A stretch of 64,000 nucleotides of DNA. Source: Cymbidium sinense. Its lineage: Eukaryota > Streptophyta > Magnoliopsida > Asparagales > Orchidaceae. Location of the stretch: contig CM038229.1 of NCBI GenBank assembly GCA_021442155.1, positions 70,576,443-70,640,442 of the forward strand. Reading direction: 5' to 3'. Below, in pieces: positions 46,706 to 58,640 of the stretch. Both the position numbers and the translations under genes were made by a program. The stretch's first letter is position 1. Every line of letters begins with the position of its first letter. The notes under the pieces were generated by a model. That model was not told the origin of the DNA. It made no database searches and worked only from the letters and a program-made list of their open reading frames with translations.

Positions 46706-47564
46706 TAAATGAAAAGAGGAAAAATCAAAGAGCATTAAGGAAGGTCGCAAGTTATTTTTAACCTTCGTCTTTCCCCCTAACCCTTTCATGCACTTCAATT
46801 TTCCTATATCTCATAAATGTTGGATCGTCGATTTACTAAATCCAGATTTAAGATAAAATGGAGAAGACACATGATTTAAGATTATGTGGGATTTAAAGTT
46901 GTCATTTTTTGCCATGTGGCAGGATTAAGTTTAAATCCTGTTCAAATCCTGCTACCAGACATCACCACAATTGTGAAGAGCATGCCACTTTGTCGGATTA
47001 ATTAACATAGGAGACCAAAAACATAACCATTTTGAATTAAACAGTTCTGTTCATCAACCTGACAGTTTGCCGCTTATTATATCAAACTATAAAAGTAGAT
47101 CCAAAACATAAACATCATTGAAGCATATGCTCCATAATACCATTTGGATAACAATATCCAAATGCAATGAGTTGTCTAGTCAAAACATCAACTAAAGATG
47201 TAGTCTTGCATGGCATTTAGTTTAATTAGAATAACAAAGTAAAAAAAAAAAACTTTCCAATAAAAGCCTCTTTTGTCTTCAAGAACAAAGGCTTCAAATC
47301 TATTGCAGCTCCATATAATATAAGCTTGAGGGAGAAGAAAATAAAGTAAATAAAAACTTATGCACATAACAAGAGAATGATAAAATTGAAATGGATTTAT
47401 CTAGATTCAAGTTATAGGTCCACTAATGAAAAATTCAAGCCCACAAATCTCGATAGATCACACGGACGCTAAAATGCTACCTTATATTAGGGAAGCTTAA
47501 GGTGCTTTCTCATATCACTAAATATATAATGACTATAATGGTACTACTGCAATGTGTAAATGAC
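46706..47564. other. Intron 3 sequence, no other element seen
   Basis: AT-rich, no recognised features up to the exon 3 donor at 47564. Confidence 0.4.
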
Positions 47565-47701
47565 CTGAATATTTATGTTGTGGCATGGTTTCAGAATATT
47601 CCTTCAATCCACTCGCTATCGTGAGATCAAAGTAAGTTTCATTGTGGGGATATTACTTCTTGCATATATAACATTCAACTCCAGACCCAACAGTGGAGAC
47701 C
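47565..47701 (-). CDS. Methyltransferase exon 3 (second Cys pair) with in-frame stop
   Basis: Flanked by CTTACAG and TCAG/GTCATT. It encodes SGVECYICKK, a TAA stop, then YPHNETYFDLTIASGLKEYS, matching the family's second Cys pair and the YLDLT block. The stop falls where the family has a Ser or Thr before Tyr. The end of the exon is about four bases short relative to the expected RTELF block, changing the frame. Confidence 0.85.
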
Positions 47702-47832
47702 CTGTAAGATAAATGAAACAATGTGGCATCTGAGACCATGCAAAATTATATTATAAGAACAAGATGTATAAAAATTAGAGAACGCCAAAGAGTTTACAGT
47801 AACTCCACTTAAGCACAAACTTGATCACTTAC

Positions 47833-47951
47833 AAAGTCAATTGTGGGTCGCTTCTATTGATAAACGGCTTGTAACAAATTGGACATGCAAGATTGTATAA
47901 TAGAGTGTCACAATATTCAGAGCTCTTCCTATTTTTTTCCATGGTAGATTT
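47833..47951 (-). CDS. Methyltransferase exon 2 (first Cys pair)
   Basis: Flanked by TTTCAG and TTT/GTAAGTG. Open throughout; it encodes a polar stretch followed by LACPICYKPF. CPIC-type pairs are the N-terminal zinc-ribbon-like element of this family, where ACPICYEPL is typical. It begins in phase 0, consistent with exon 1, and ends in phase 2. Confidence 0.85.
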
Positions 47952-50504
47952 CTGAAATCAGATTAACAATGAAAACAGTTGTATAAGTCAATAAGATGAA
48001 ATCACTAAAAGTTGAACGGATAGAATAGTTTAGGCTTTTAAAGTAAAAAGAGATTGTGCCATAAATGTGATCTAACACTTATTTAAAGTTGAAGACATAA
48101 AATCTATGTCATCAGATCTAAAAGGTGGTACAATCCAACAACATTGACAAGATAAAGAGATTTAATCTCAACTTGCAAGACAAGCCTCAAGAGTCAAAAT
48201 CAAGTAAAACAGTCTGGTTATTCAAGAGAAAAAAAAAAGCCCATATAAAAATATGTAAGAGAGCATATATATGCAAAATAAACACATCAATAGAGCCTTT
48301 AACAAACTTTCAGAAAGAAAAACTGAAGTATCAACTAATATAAAGAAAATGAATCAACTAAATCTATAATAACCCAAAATAACACAAGTCTAAACAAAGA
48401 ATTATAATTAACACGTAAAACAAATCACAAAAATAAATGCAATAAAAGGATTTGCTCCTATAATGATAGACCATCATTTATAAGATCTAATAAGAGAAAA
48501 GTTAACTACAAATGAATGTCACGCAAACTCAATACATAACTTCTATTTATGAAAGCATAAATGGCAAGGCACATGCCATATAAATATGAAAATAAAGAAG
48601 CGTGATTTAAAATGTAATATTATAACCAATGTCATCATAGCATTAGATATGGATAATACCACATGGCATTAATGATAAAAAATATTAATTGTTTTGCAAT
48701 GATTTTCAGTATAATAGTGTTTACAATCCTTGAAATGAAAAGAACAATAATAAATGTGTTTATATGTTAACGCATTCCTATGCAATTACATCATGCATAT
48801 TCAAGCATATAAAAACAATTGACTCATCAGCATTTATCAGAATAACTTTTATATAGTTTGTCTATCAAGATATTCTAAGCAATAAAAAAATTTCACCTAC
48901 CTAGTGAAGTATAGTGATCACTAAGAGAGTTCCATGGAGTTGTAAGTTAGCCAATCATATCAATAAAAGCTCATTAACAATATTTACATCCATCGCATAT
49001 AAACATACACATTATAGAAAAGTCCCAAGCAAGTGTTATAACAAATCTTTTAGTAGCAATATGAACAAATTTATTTTATATCAATATAATATGATTCAAA
49101 TATTGAGAAATAAGTTACGCCATCATATAAAACATCTCAAGAGATTCAAATATCAATTAACATGATAAAGATAATATGCATATCATATAGCATTTCAAAA
49201 ATAAAAATTAACACTTCTACGAAAATGTAATGCAAACTCAATATGGAAGACTTGACTAAATGTATATAACATGACTACCAATTTGCTAAATATTCAAATA
49301 ATCTACTAAAGAATCAAGAATAATGCACCTCACAAAGAAGAGTACATTTATCTTCTAATAACTAAAAGGCAAACATTAAAACAATTAAACTAATGTTGAC
49401 CCACAAAATAGCACTAGAAGAGTAACATGTTAGAAATCCTAAACAAAAATTCTAGGTTAAACATTTTGAGTATGAAACCCAAATCAAGCTAATCTCAAAA
49501 ATCATTTAAGTTTTTATAAAAATACATAATTTAGCCAAAGTTTTGATTTAATGCATCTATATAAAAATCTAAACTAACTTAACCTAATAACTAGAAAATA
49601 ACACTATAATTAATCTTATATAAATCACTCTCTAGAAATTAAAGAATTATTCTTCTCTTACCAACGCAAGCAAAGAAAGTATATGAAAAATAATCTCATT
49701 AGTGACTATGGCTCAACAATGATGAAAAGTAGGTGATGTTCTTGTGATGGGAAGAAAAAGAAGACAAAGATGCTTGAGTGAGGGTACCTAGGAAAAAACA
49801 AGGATGGTTCGAGGGATGACGTCATAAGCAACTCCTACAAATTGAAAGGAAGATGAAGACAAAGGAGATAGTGGCTATGATGGTCCTTAAATGGGAAAAA
49901 ATATACACTTACAATATAATACACATGCACTCTCAATTGGGTGATTTGTCATAAAATAGTACTATTAAATTATAGTCATGGAAAAGACCATAGGTTCCAT
50001 AATGGCCTATATTCCTTGAGATAATCTCGAGAGTTTGAATTTCAAGAATGAATTTTCTTAGTTTAAGGGCTTTCTTCATGCAAATGTAAAGTAAAATATC
50101 TTGAGTAATTCATAATTGAGCATTAATTATAAATCCATTTGCTTGCATTAATAGTGGCTTGAATCCCTTCTTTAATCACAATAGCTATGAATTTATTGCT
50201 AACGTGTTCATTAAAGTATTTAAGTCTTGATGTCTCCATCCTTTTAAACATGAATGATTGGACTTGAAATTAAGACTTTTGATCCTAATCTATAAGCAAG
50301 ACAGCCATTTTAAGAGCGTGCATGTGTATTGAATGGAGTTTTAAAAAAAGAGTTTGTGCATTTTCAGAATAATTGCATGTGTATTGAAGGCCATTTTAAG
50401 GATGCCCATTTTTTTAGGCAAGAAAATTTGAATTCTAGGTCTTATGTTCAAGCATTTAGTGTGTTAGCCAAAGCATATGGGGTATTTAATTTTGATGATG
50501 TGCA
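47952..50504. other. Intron 1 sequence, AT-rich
   Basis: Plus-strand A-rich sequence with short Lys/Asn-rich frames (48125-48343, 48914-49165). No element recognised. Confidence 0.4.
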
Positions 50505-50740
50505 TGTCTTTTGATGTACTTACATGATGTGCTTACACACTTTTCAATGCATTTACATAATGGGCTTGCACAAAATTTGATCCATCTGCATGATGTACTT
50601 CCATAATACACTTGCACACTTTTCAAGATGTTTATATGATGCATTTGTATATTTTCAAATGCACTTATATGATACATTTGCATGAATTTTGTTGCACTTC
50701 TGCTATGGATTTACACAATTTTCTGTATTTATATGATATA
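50505..50740. repeat. Degenerate tandem repeat, about 33-bp unit, six copies
   Basis: Units of the type ATGATGTGCTTACACACTTT plus TCAATGCATTTAC, varying as ATATGATGCATTTGTATATT and ATATGATACATTTGCATGAA. It produces short imperfect-repeat frames on both strands (50486-50683 minus, 50612-50812 plus). Confidence 0.75.
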
Positions 50741-51654
50741 TGCAGTACTATTTCAAAATTATTGTATGAGTTAAAACATTGCCTTTATAGAGGACTTAAA
50801 TTTTTTACTTAATTTGATTGTTTGTGCATAAGTTTTGTTATGAAATATTCGTAAATATTTTATTTAGAATTTTGATACTCACATTCTATCCACTTGTATG
50901 CATGCATTATAAGTACAATTGTGATTACTTGTAATTTAGATTATCATTGTACACTCAAAATACTACATCTTGTTGTTTGCATTTAATCCTCACCAATGTT
51001 TAAACAAACCCATAATAGCCTTCCAGCACATTTAAATAAAGTCTCTCACTTAGTCATTTTCAGTTACAGCTATAATTCATAGTTCCAATTATTCTTCAAA
51101 TTAGTGGGAGGTCCATCATACTCAACTTTGAGTCCTTGTTTGAGTTCAATCTGGCCCTTTTTGAAGCAATTTCTATCGCATCTAAATATTCATTATTGTC
51201 TTCATTGTGTGGACTGCACTTTTCATTTTTTTTCTTGCATTACTATCAAGACTTGTTTCAATTTATCTTTCAATCAACAAATCAAAAGCCTTCTGTTGGT
51301 GGCCCTTCCTAAATCCCCTCCATGCCAACTTAGATCCATCTTCTTCATCCATGCCAAACTCTTGCCATCATCAAAGATCTCCCCTCACCAAATCTCGCAT
51401 CTCCAAGTCCAATCTGCCATCTCCCAACCCTCTACATCAGCCTCCTTTTCTTAGGAATTGCAAGCATCCTCAAATTGCTTGGATTTATTCTCCAAGCCTT
51501 CTTTCTTTGTTCATTATTTCTTCTCCCTCACTAATGCCTCAAATCCTCCTCCGATGCCCCACCCAAAGCCAAATCCATCATTCACATATGCCGTCATCCA
51601 AATCATTCAACCACTTCAGCTAACAATAATTTCATGACCACCGCACACAATATT

Positions 51655-51945
51655 GCCTCAACCTTTAGGGCAAGGTTGGTTTTGAAGGGGTGGGAACTGA
51701 TAGGGGTTTGTAAATAAGTTATATGGGTTAGTAGTTAATAATTGGAATAGATAGTTTGAATTGTATGGGTGTTTAAAAAGTAGTTAAAGAGCCTCGAGGA
51801 GTGCCTGTAATTCTATAAATACTTTCCCTTAGGGAATATTAGGGCATCATTCATTCAATCAATAAAATAAAGTCTCCTCTTTTGTTTCTGGTTCATTCTT
51901 CTCCCTCCTCTAAATTTCTGGAGTTACTAGCATCCTTGAATTTAT
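51655..51945 (+). mobile_element. 3' end of an LTR retrotransposon: polypurine tract and LTR
   Basis: AGGGCAAGGTTGGTTTTGAA then GGGGTGGGAAC (about 51667-51698) is a typical polypurine tract, followed by TGATAGGGGTTTGTAAAT as the LTR start at 51699. The LTR has a TATA-like TTCTATAAATACTTTCC (51812-51828) and CATTCATTCAATCAATAAAA polyadenylation-type sequence. The end near 51939 (TTTATCA) is approximate. No pol is recognised upstream. The C-rich frames at 51104-51623 could be internal sequence of a non-autonomous element. Confidence 0.7.
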
Positions 51946-51949
51946 CAGT

Positions 51950-52636
51950 TATCCCTGGTCTCGCAATGAATTAATGCCAGTTTTCTACTCCAAAAACAGA
52001 ATTGTCTGCTTTGTTCAGTCGATAAGGCCGTTTTATCTGCATTCATCCATCATCATTATGAAGCATGGCCCACTGGAATTTTCGTATGCATCCAACCCAT
52101 TTCATCATGAACCAGAAATCAACATTGGATCAGTACTACTTCAAGGAAATGTTTGCCTGACAATTGTAGCACTTCCAAAATTAGAACTTTAATCCAATTC
52201 TGTGATGCAGGATCTCTACCTAGCCGTGGCATTCGCAAGCTTAACAAATTCACCTCCAACCTCTCAATTCCTTTAAATGCTACAAAAGCTTTCTGGACAG
52301 GACAGGTCCCATCACATGCCTCCTTAACATCCAACATTGAACAGTCTCCACACTACCTTCACCAGAGCATAGCATTAAAAACAAGGAGCCCTAACTATAG
52401 AGCTTCCCTAAATAATCAACCCAATAACATCAATCTTCATGCTATCATCGCCATTCACCGTATTCCAGCTATTATATGCGCATCATCAATATCAATTAAT
52501 TCCAAAATTAAACAAAAAGACAACCTTCACGGATTCCAGAATCGACTCACCTCATTAAAGAATCCATAAAAGGTTTGTCATTTATTGCAGGTAGGGACAA
52601 AAAAAAAAATGAAAGCGGCTGTCAACTGGCACTTAC
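51950..52636. other. Unassigned intron 1 sequence with short frames on both strands
   Basis: Frames at 51974-52192, 52153-52569 (plus) and 52119-52337 (minus) overlap one another. No domain recognised on either strand. Composition is more balanced than the surrounding AT-rich DNA, so a gene fragment is possible. Confidence 0.3.
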
Positions 52637-52793
52637 TGGTTCCGTGACATCAACAGAGACGGATGCAGCGGCCGAAGTGGCAGCGAGGGAGCCAGACCGC
52701 TCGCCGTTGAACGCGCTGCCTTCTGGAGAAGTCCTGACCTTTTGGCCAGCGAATGCGGGAAAGCATCCCGATGCTCCCAATTACCGCAGCCAT
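52637..52793 (-). CDS. Methyltransferase exon 1 (transit peptide region)
   Basis: The start ATG is at 52793 in a GTC-ATG-GCTGCG context, the first part reading MAAVIGSIG. The later part, in the +1 frame, reads GQKVRTSPEG and SLAATSAAASVSVDV, a serine-, alanine- and arginine-rich composition typical of plastid transit peptides. The donor is CCA/GTAAGT, a near-perfect plant 5' splice site. The two halves are in different frames, so a one-base indel is present. The exon is GC-rich compared with its surroundings, as expected for a first exon. Confidence 0.65.
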
Positions 52794-53060
52794 GACTTCT
52801 GTATGAATTGGAGCGTTGAATAGCCCCGCGGATTGCCGGTAGATTTAACTCCGTTTTGCGTGACGCAGGGTTATCAGCGAGATCAGCCTTAGGATTTAAA
52901 GCTCCTCGTGGAACGCCAACCCAATGTTCAGGATTAGCCGTTTTCTAAAGCAACTGCCGTGTTTCAGGATTGCTGCATTAACTGGCCTGTTGTACTTCGC
53001 TGATTAATGCTGAAGATGGTTGTAACCGATTATAAAAATCTTTTTTATAAAAGCACTATT
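52794..53060 (-). promoter_or_regulatory. Putative promoter and 5' leader of the methyltransferase gene
   Basis: Upstream of the ATG on the minus strand lies about 250 bp of balanced composition, with a TTTATAAAAAAG stretch near 53040-53052 that could be a TATA box. The transcription start is not determined. Confidence 0.35.
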
Positions 53061-54646
53061 TTAAGAAATGTACCTTTCTCTAAACCTTGAGAATTTTAAA
53101 CTTATTTTTTAAAAAAAAAGTGCATTCATCAATCTTTACTCTTTATTATTTATGATTTCAGACTTAGTAATATATCTTTCAAGTATTTGGCTATTATTGT
53201 TTATATAAAAAGCTTAAAATGAGTGATTATCAACTCATTTTAGATAAGCATAACATCCAAATTATTTGATGAAAATATATATAAATGAAAGATTTTAATT
53301 GAGTAATTTCTTCGTAAATAATCATCTATCCTTTTAGCTTAGAGCAACAACTATTCTTAAAGATGCCCTTAAGATCATGGACAGTCATATAAACAAATAT
53401 TTATTCGATAATGAGAATGAATGAAAGCTCCAATCTTCACATAGAACCTCACTACTATGCCTAAGGAGAAAAGTGATCTTGATTGTACTTCTCTTTTTTA
53501 ATTAAATCACATTTCTTGAGTTAAAATTATTTGAGAATTTTACTATGAGAATTCTCTTGTTAGCAAAAAGTAGAGCAATTCTTTTTCATGCCTATGGAAA
53601 CAATTCATCCAAGGCCTTTCTTTTTAGTAGAAAGCTTGCTTTCCATTGTTTTTACAATCAGATCACATCTTAGTTTCAAGGTTGGCAATTGGAAATATTT
53701 TTGTTTTATTTTCATTTTTGAATTTGGGATACATCAAAATGGAAGTTGTAGGGCTATGAAGCCTTCTCAAATTTTATCTAATATATGCTACCCCCACTTC
53801 ATTCAATCATTATTGGTGTTATCTCAAACCTTCCCTTACTCTCTCTAGCTTAATTAAATGTCATATTATTATTATTATTATTATTGGAGGGGGAGACACA
53901 ATTCACTGGAAGGAATGGAAAGTCTTGCTTCTTCTGATGCAAAGAATTTATTTTAGTTTTTTTTGAGAGCTGAATATGAAATGGGCTAATTTTCTTTAGT
54001 TTTTTTTTTATTTTTGTTTAAAGAAGACTATTGTGGAACTTTACCATCATGAATTAAGCATCCCTTCTCTTTATGTCTGAAGCAAGGTTGTTAAGGATTG
54101 TAATAATCACATCTTTATTAAATATTTTTTATGTAACTTATAAGTAACATCTTGCCAAATTGGAAATTCTTTTTTATGCCTTTGTAAATTAGGTTCTTCA
54201 ACATAAGAACTTTCATCATCATAAAAAAATGGTGCATAAATTTTATTGCATCTCTATGGGACTTATCATGGCTATCATTTGAGAAAATATGAACAATAAA
54301 ATACATAGCATCACCCCTATTGAGACTTGGCGCACTTAGTTTTAATTTGAGTAATATATATGATAAATAAAACAACTGTAAATAAAAATACTCTGACAAA
54401 TGAGATGATGAAATTGATGTTTTCATTCAATGCTAGATAGTCATATGTATCACATACTTTCTTTGTGTTGATTCTATGATGGTCACTATCCTTGCATATT
54501 AATTGACCTTGAGTTTTTATTATTTCATATTGACCTTACTAGTTTGATTGAGGTTGATTTATTACTGTTATTAATTACTATCATTATATGCATTTATTTT
54601 CCTTATTGCTTAAGTTTAACACTATTATAAGTAGGTTGAATGAAAT

Positions 54647-54694
<48 letters not shown>

Positions 54695-55249
54695 TTGGTG
54701 GGAGGGTGGTTCTATAATTTCTCATTATTTTTTTAGGCTATTGTAATAATTTTTAATTTGGGTTATGATGAAACATGCTTAACCTTAAGATAGTTATCAG
54801 CTTATAAGTTCTATTCTCAAGTTATTATTGGATGGACTATGTGTACCATTAAATATATTATGAATATAACCTCACCATTTCTCTTTCTTTATAAAAGTCT
54901 ACAATTTTGAGAGTTTAGGATCTTCTTTTCTTGAACTATCTTTATATTATTACATTTTGAAGGATGGTTTGCTACTCTTTTTATTTTTTTCACCTTTGTA
55001 TTTGCCTTTTTTAAAAATAGAATTGGACTTCACCTTCTCTTCCCCCAACCAAAAAAAAAAACTTTTGAAAAGCTTTAAAAGGTTATTTAATTGTAGGAAT
55101 TATAAGTATAATATAAATAAATTATTTTTGTGTCTAATAAAAATAAATCATATACAAAGCATTTGTAGAATGGATTTAAAATAACTTATAATTTTTTTAT
55201 TTTTAACAAACTTAGAATTTACCCAAACCTAATAAAATTTAGATAAAAA
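53061..55249. other. AT-rich intergenic sequence
   Basis: No recognised gene. It contains an (ATT)n run at about 53863-53886 and a (AT)n run at 54649-54691. Confidence 0.45.
54649..54691. repeat. (AT)n microsatellite
   Basis: About 21 uninterrupted AT repeats. Confidence 0.97.
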
Positions 55250-55469
55250 AGCATAACCCCCGATGTCTTCTTCCTCACTCAAGATATCCACCTATGATAG
55301 TGTTGACCTCACTTTTGGAGTGAGCTTTGAACTTCCTCATCATAGATCTAGGACTCTTATAGACACTAAGAGTTCATTAGTCTTAAGACACTTCTAGTGA
55401 TTAAGAGACTTAGAAAAGTTAGTCATAGAGATAGGTTGTGCCTTAGGGATTTAGGAGAGACTTGCCTAC

Positions 55470-57560
55470 CCTATAGCCCAAACCCAATCCTTGCTTCCTT
55501 CTTTCAAACCAAACCTCAAATTCAAATTCAAATTCCAAAATCAAATTCAACTATCCAATGATTGAAATCCATCACCAAATTCAAATTTCAAATACCTTCC
55601 TAGGCCCTTTGATTTTATCTTATTGACTTAGCCTTAACCAAATCCAAATCAACCCCTATTCCAATTGATTTTCTCAATTATCAAATTCAATCTTAAATAG
55701 AATTTTAAATCATAAATCAATTCCAAATTTTAAATGATTGAAATCCATGATCAACTCCAAATTCTAAATCAAGACCCTTCTTAAGCCATATGGACCTACC
55801 TCCATAAACCTAACCAAAACTCCTTTAAACCAACTCAAACTTGGTTGATTTCTTTATAAATCAATCTCCTTCATTTATATTCATAAATAAATGAAATCCA
55901 AATTCAATCTTTCAAATCAAATCAAAATAAATTAAACCAAATCAAAACCCAAGTTAGCCCTTTTAACTTACCTCTCTAAGCTTAATCAAATTTGCTTCTA
56001 AATCACTCCAAACTCAAGTGATTTTCTCATGACTCATTTATATCTTCATTTATATTCACAAATATAAATGAAATATAAATTGAAATGACCAAAACCAAAC
56101 TCAAATCAAATCAAATTCTCAATTTTAGCCCTTTTAGCAAAACTTTTGAACTTGGCTAAATGAAACCCAAATCAACACAAAATTCATGGATTTCTTCATG
56201 ATTCAATCATTTCTTCAATCATGGATCCAAATATAAAAATAAACCACCATTATCAAACCAAAACTAAGTCAACCCAAATCAAGCCCAAGTTAACCCTTAT
56301 GATTTGGAATTGTCATATGAACCAAAATCCATTTGGCTCCAAACCAATTACAATTGGATTTATATTTCAATCCTAAACTCATATATGAGTTCAACCAAAC
56401 TTGAATCAAGCCTTGATTAAGCCAATTGACCCATTTAGGCTCACTTGACCTAAAGTGACCTAAAGGCCTTTTTTAAGCCAAGTTCTAATCAAATTGAATT
56501 AAGCTCATCTAAACCAATCATGATCAGTTAAGTGTTGAGATGAGGATGCTTAGGTGGATGATCACTCTTGAGATAGAATGCAAAATGAGTATATTAAAAA
56601 GTTAGTAGCCTTGATAAGATTAAACACTTAGCCAAAATAAATATCAAAAGTAAGCATTAGATTTGCCATGTTAAAAATATAGACCTAAAAGATTGGTTAA
56701 GATGTATAAAATGATCTTAGCATACTTGATTTAAATGAGAATTCATAATCAATGAAACAATTCATGTTGACCCAGTGATTAACAATTCTAAATCAATCAT
56801 GATCAACAATTATCATGATCAACCTTGAATTAGGTCAAACCAAATCAAATATTGACTTCAACAAGTAGCAAATAAAATCCAAACTAGCCGTCTACCATAT
56901 GCCAATTGAAACCACCAAAATCCATTTAATGATTAAACATGACCAATCATTACCAAGCCTAATTGCAAGTTGACTCAAATTTAAAAAGCCAAAATGTCAA
57001 ATCATGATTTAATCAATTGATTAAATTAGTTCATTCCAAATCACTTGTTAAATCAAGCCATGTTGACAATACCAATTTTAACAATACCCAAATTGACCTA
57101 ATGGTAAATTGACCAAAATTTAAATTAATTCTAAATTTCAAAACCAATCATCACCAATTGATGACACCTAACATAATTTGATAAATTGGAATGACCAATT
57201 TGAACAATTAAAATGAGTCAAATTCAAACCTAGGCCAAACCAATCCAAACTAGTTAAAGCAAAATATCCCAAGTCATCATATGAATCTTCCAGTTTGTTG
57301 AATTTGACCAATTGGTCAATCCAACCTAGCCCAAATGAACCCTTTTGACCAAATGAATCTAAATCCCTCCAAAGCAACTTATGAGACCCTAAGGCTTTAG
57401 CAAAGCATACTTCATTCCTAAATTAGCCTAAAAGCCAAGTGAACCCCACCAACAGAATCAACCATCAAACCATAGGATGTAAACCTTAAACCTAATGGAT
57501 CAAAGCTATAGTCAACTTGTCTATCTCCATGGGAGCTCATTGACACTACATGCAACCTTC
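55470..57560. repeat. Low-complexity tract of CAAATCAAA/AACCAAAT-type sequence
   Basis: The plus strand is built from degenerate short words such as CAAATTCAAATTC, AACCAAATCAAA, AATTTCAAA and CAATTGA, with little G. It looks like cryptically simple sequence grown by slippage. Frames at 57168-57377 and beyond on the minus strand follow from the skew. Confidence 0.7.
56530..56770 (+). repeat. Buried RTE LINE fragment
   Basis: GACCTAAAAGATTGGTTAAG, ATGTATAAAATGATCTTAGC and ATACTTGATTTAAATGAGAA match the 3' part of the LINE at 36965-37035. The preceding TGAGATGAGGATGCTTAGGT and GGATGATCACTCTTGAGATAG correspond to the LRWM-type region of RTE elements. The TTG tail is missing. Confidence 0.75.
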
Positions 57561-58640
57561 CCCTGACCCACCTAGCTAACCTAACTCACCCTAGGTTAGC
57601 CAAGGACCCTTGGGAGGTGAGTTGATTCACCTCTAACCCAAACCGAGCACCCATTGGATTAAGCCCATGGAACTTTGCACATTGGGTCCATGGCACTCCC
57701 ATCACTCCTCCCATCCCTAGTAGCGGCACGATGGAGATAACTCCGGTGGCGGTGGTGAGCGGCAAACATGCTGCAGCGTCTGTTGTGATGGAAAATTGAG
57801 GGCTATGCCCCCTCAATTCGAACAAAATTTCAAAAAGAATCAATTCACGTGAGTCCCTAAGCCCATTCCAAACTCCCTCAGAGTAATTCCAAGGATCCCC
57901 AAGCCCTCTCCATTCATTGTTCCATTCCTGCATAAACTAAAATAGGACACCCTTCCCTCAAGCAATACTCCATCTCTATTAAACCAAATCCAAATTCCTT
58001 GCACCCACACCATCCTCATACCCAATCAAAGCCAACCAAACCAATTCCCAAGCTCCCAAGTGGCCAGAGGTATGAATTCAATCAAAGCCAGATCGAAGCC
58101 AAGGCGTGCACGTGTGTGGATTGGTCGACAGAGCACCCTAGGCCAAATTGAGCTCATACTTCTTCAATAGGACCTCCCCTCAACTAGGCAAAGCTACCTC
58201 TAACGTTGCATCACCAGACATTAGCTTCGGTGAGGTAATTCCTCAAAACCGTAGCTTTAGGCCTATGTGTGTTGGTCTTTTGTGAAAGAAATCTCCATGT
58301 CGAGGGATTTCAGCCATTGGATGTGATTGTATGCTCATTTAGATGGTGTAGGATACATTTGATCCCAATCGAGCTCAAGATCAGATCAATAGAGAAAGAG
58401 CGGGTGCTCATCTTTCTCCACATGAACGAGATAGATCACAAGCCGTTCATCTAATGTGATCTAGATGAACAGCTCAGATCAAATCCCATGGTAGATCCTT
58501 CGATTTCTTTTTAACAAACAAATTAAATCATGGATGGACATCTTAGATCGGATACCCATGAGAAAAGTCACCCACTAAGTTAGTGCGTGGATGTGACAAC
58601 AAATAAATCTCATTTACCACGTGAAAAATGTGCATCGCCG
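57561..58640. other. GC-richer block, no protein domain
   Basis: Contains GGTGGCGGTGGTGAGCGGC (about 57744-57762) and several minus-strand Trp/Gly-rich frames (57586-58025). AGATGAACAGCTCAGATC and GGTAGATCCTTCGATT have retrotransposon-LTR character. No gene recognised. Confidence 0.35.

Larger units (their letters stand above)
33407..52793 (-). pseudogene. Chloroplast-type uncharacterised methyltransferase gene (At1g78140/At2g41040 family), seven exons, frame-damaged
   Basis: Seven minus-strand exons in the correct order reconstruct most of this plant family: a transit-peptide-like start (52637-52793), a Cys-pair domain (47833-47951, 47565-47701), a linker exon (34450-34521), then the SAM-dependent methyltransferase core (33996-34186, 33744-33855, 33407-33461). 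Family members are class I methyltransferases predicted to be plastid-targeted; their substrate is not established. Splice phases agree at most junctions. Damage: a frame change in exon 1, a TAA in exon 3, a length change at the end of exon 3, two single-base shifts in exon 4, and a diverged GG-rich loop in exon 7. The C-terminal exons were not found; a very weak SFI-like trace lies near 33080-33160. Intron 3 (13 kb) and intron 1 (4.7 kb) are full of retroelements. Either a young pseudogene or a working gene with consensus errors. Confidence 0.85.

Noticed and set aside
52575..52823. Plus-strand 82-codon frame in GC-rich DNA; first considered as bacterial contamination
   Set aside because: The minus strand of the same bases is a transit-peptide-like exon with a strong splice donor, in order and orientation with six further exons of one plant gene family.
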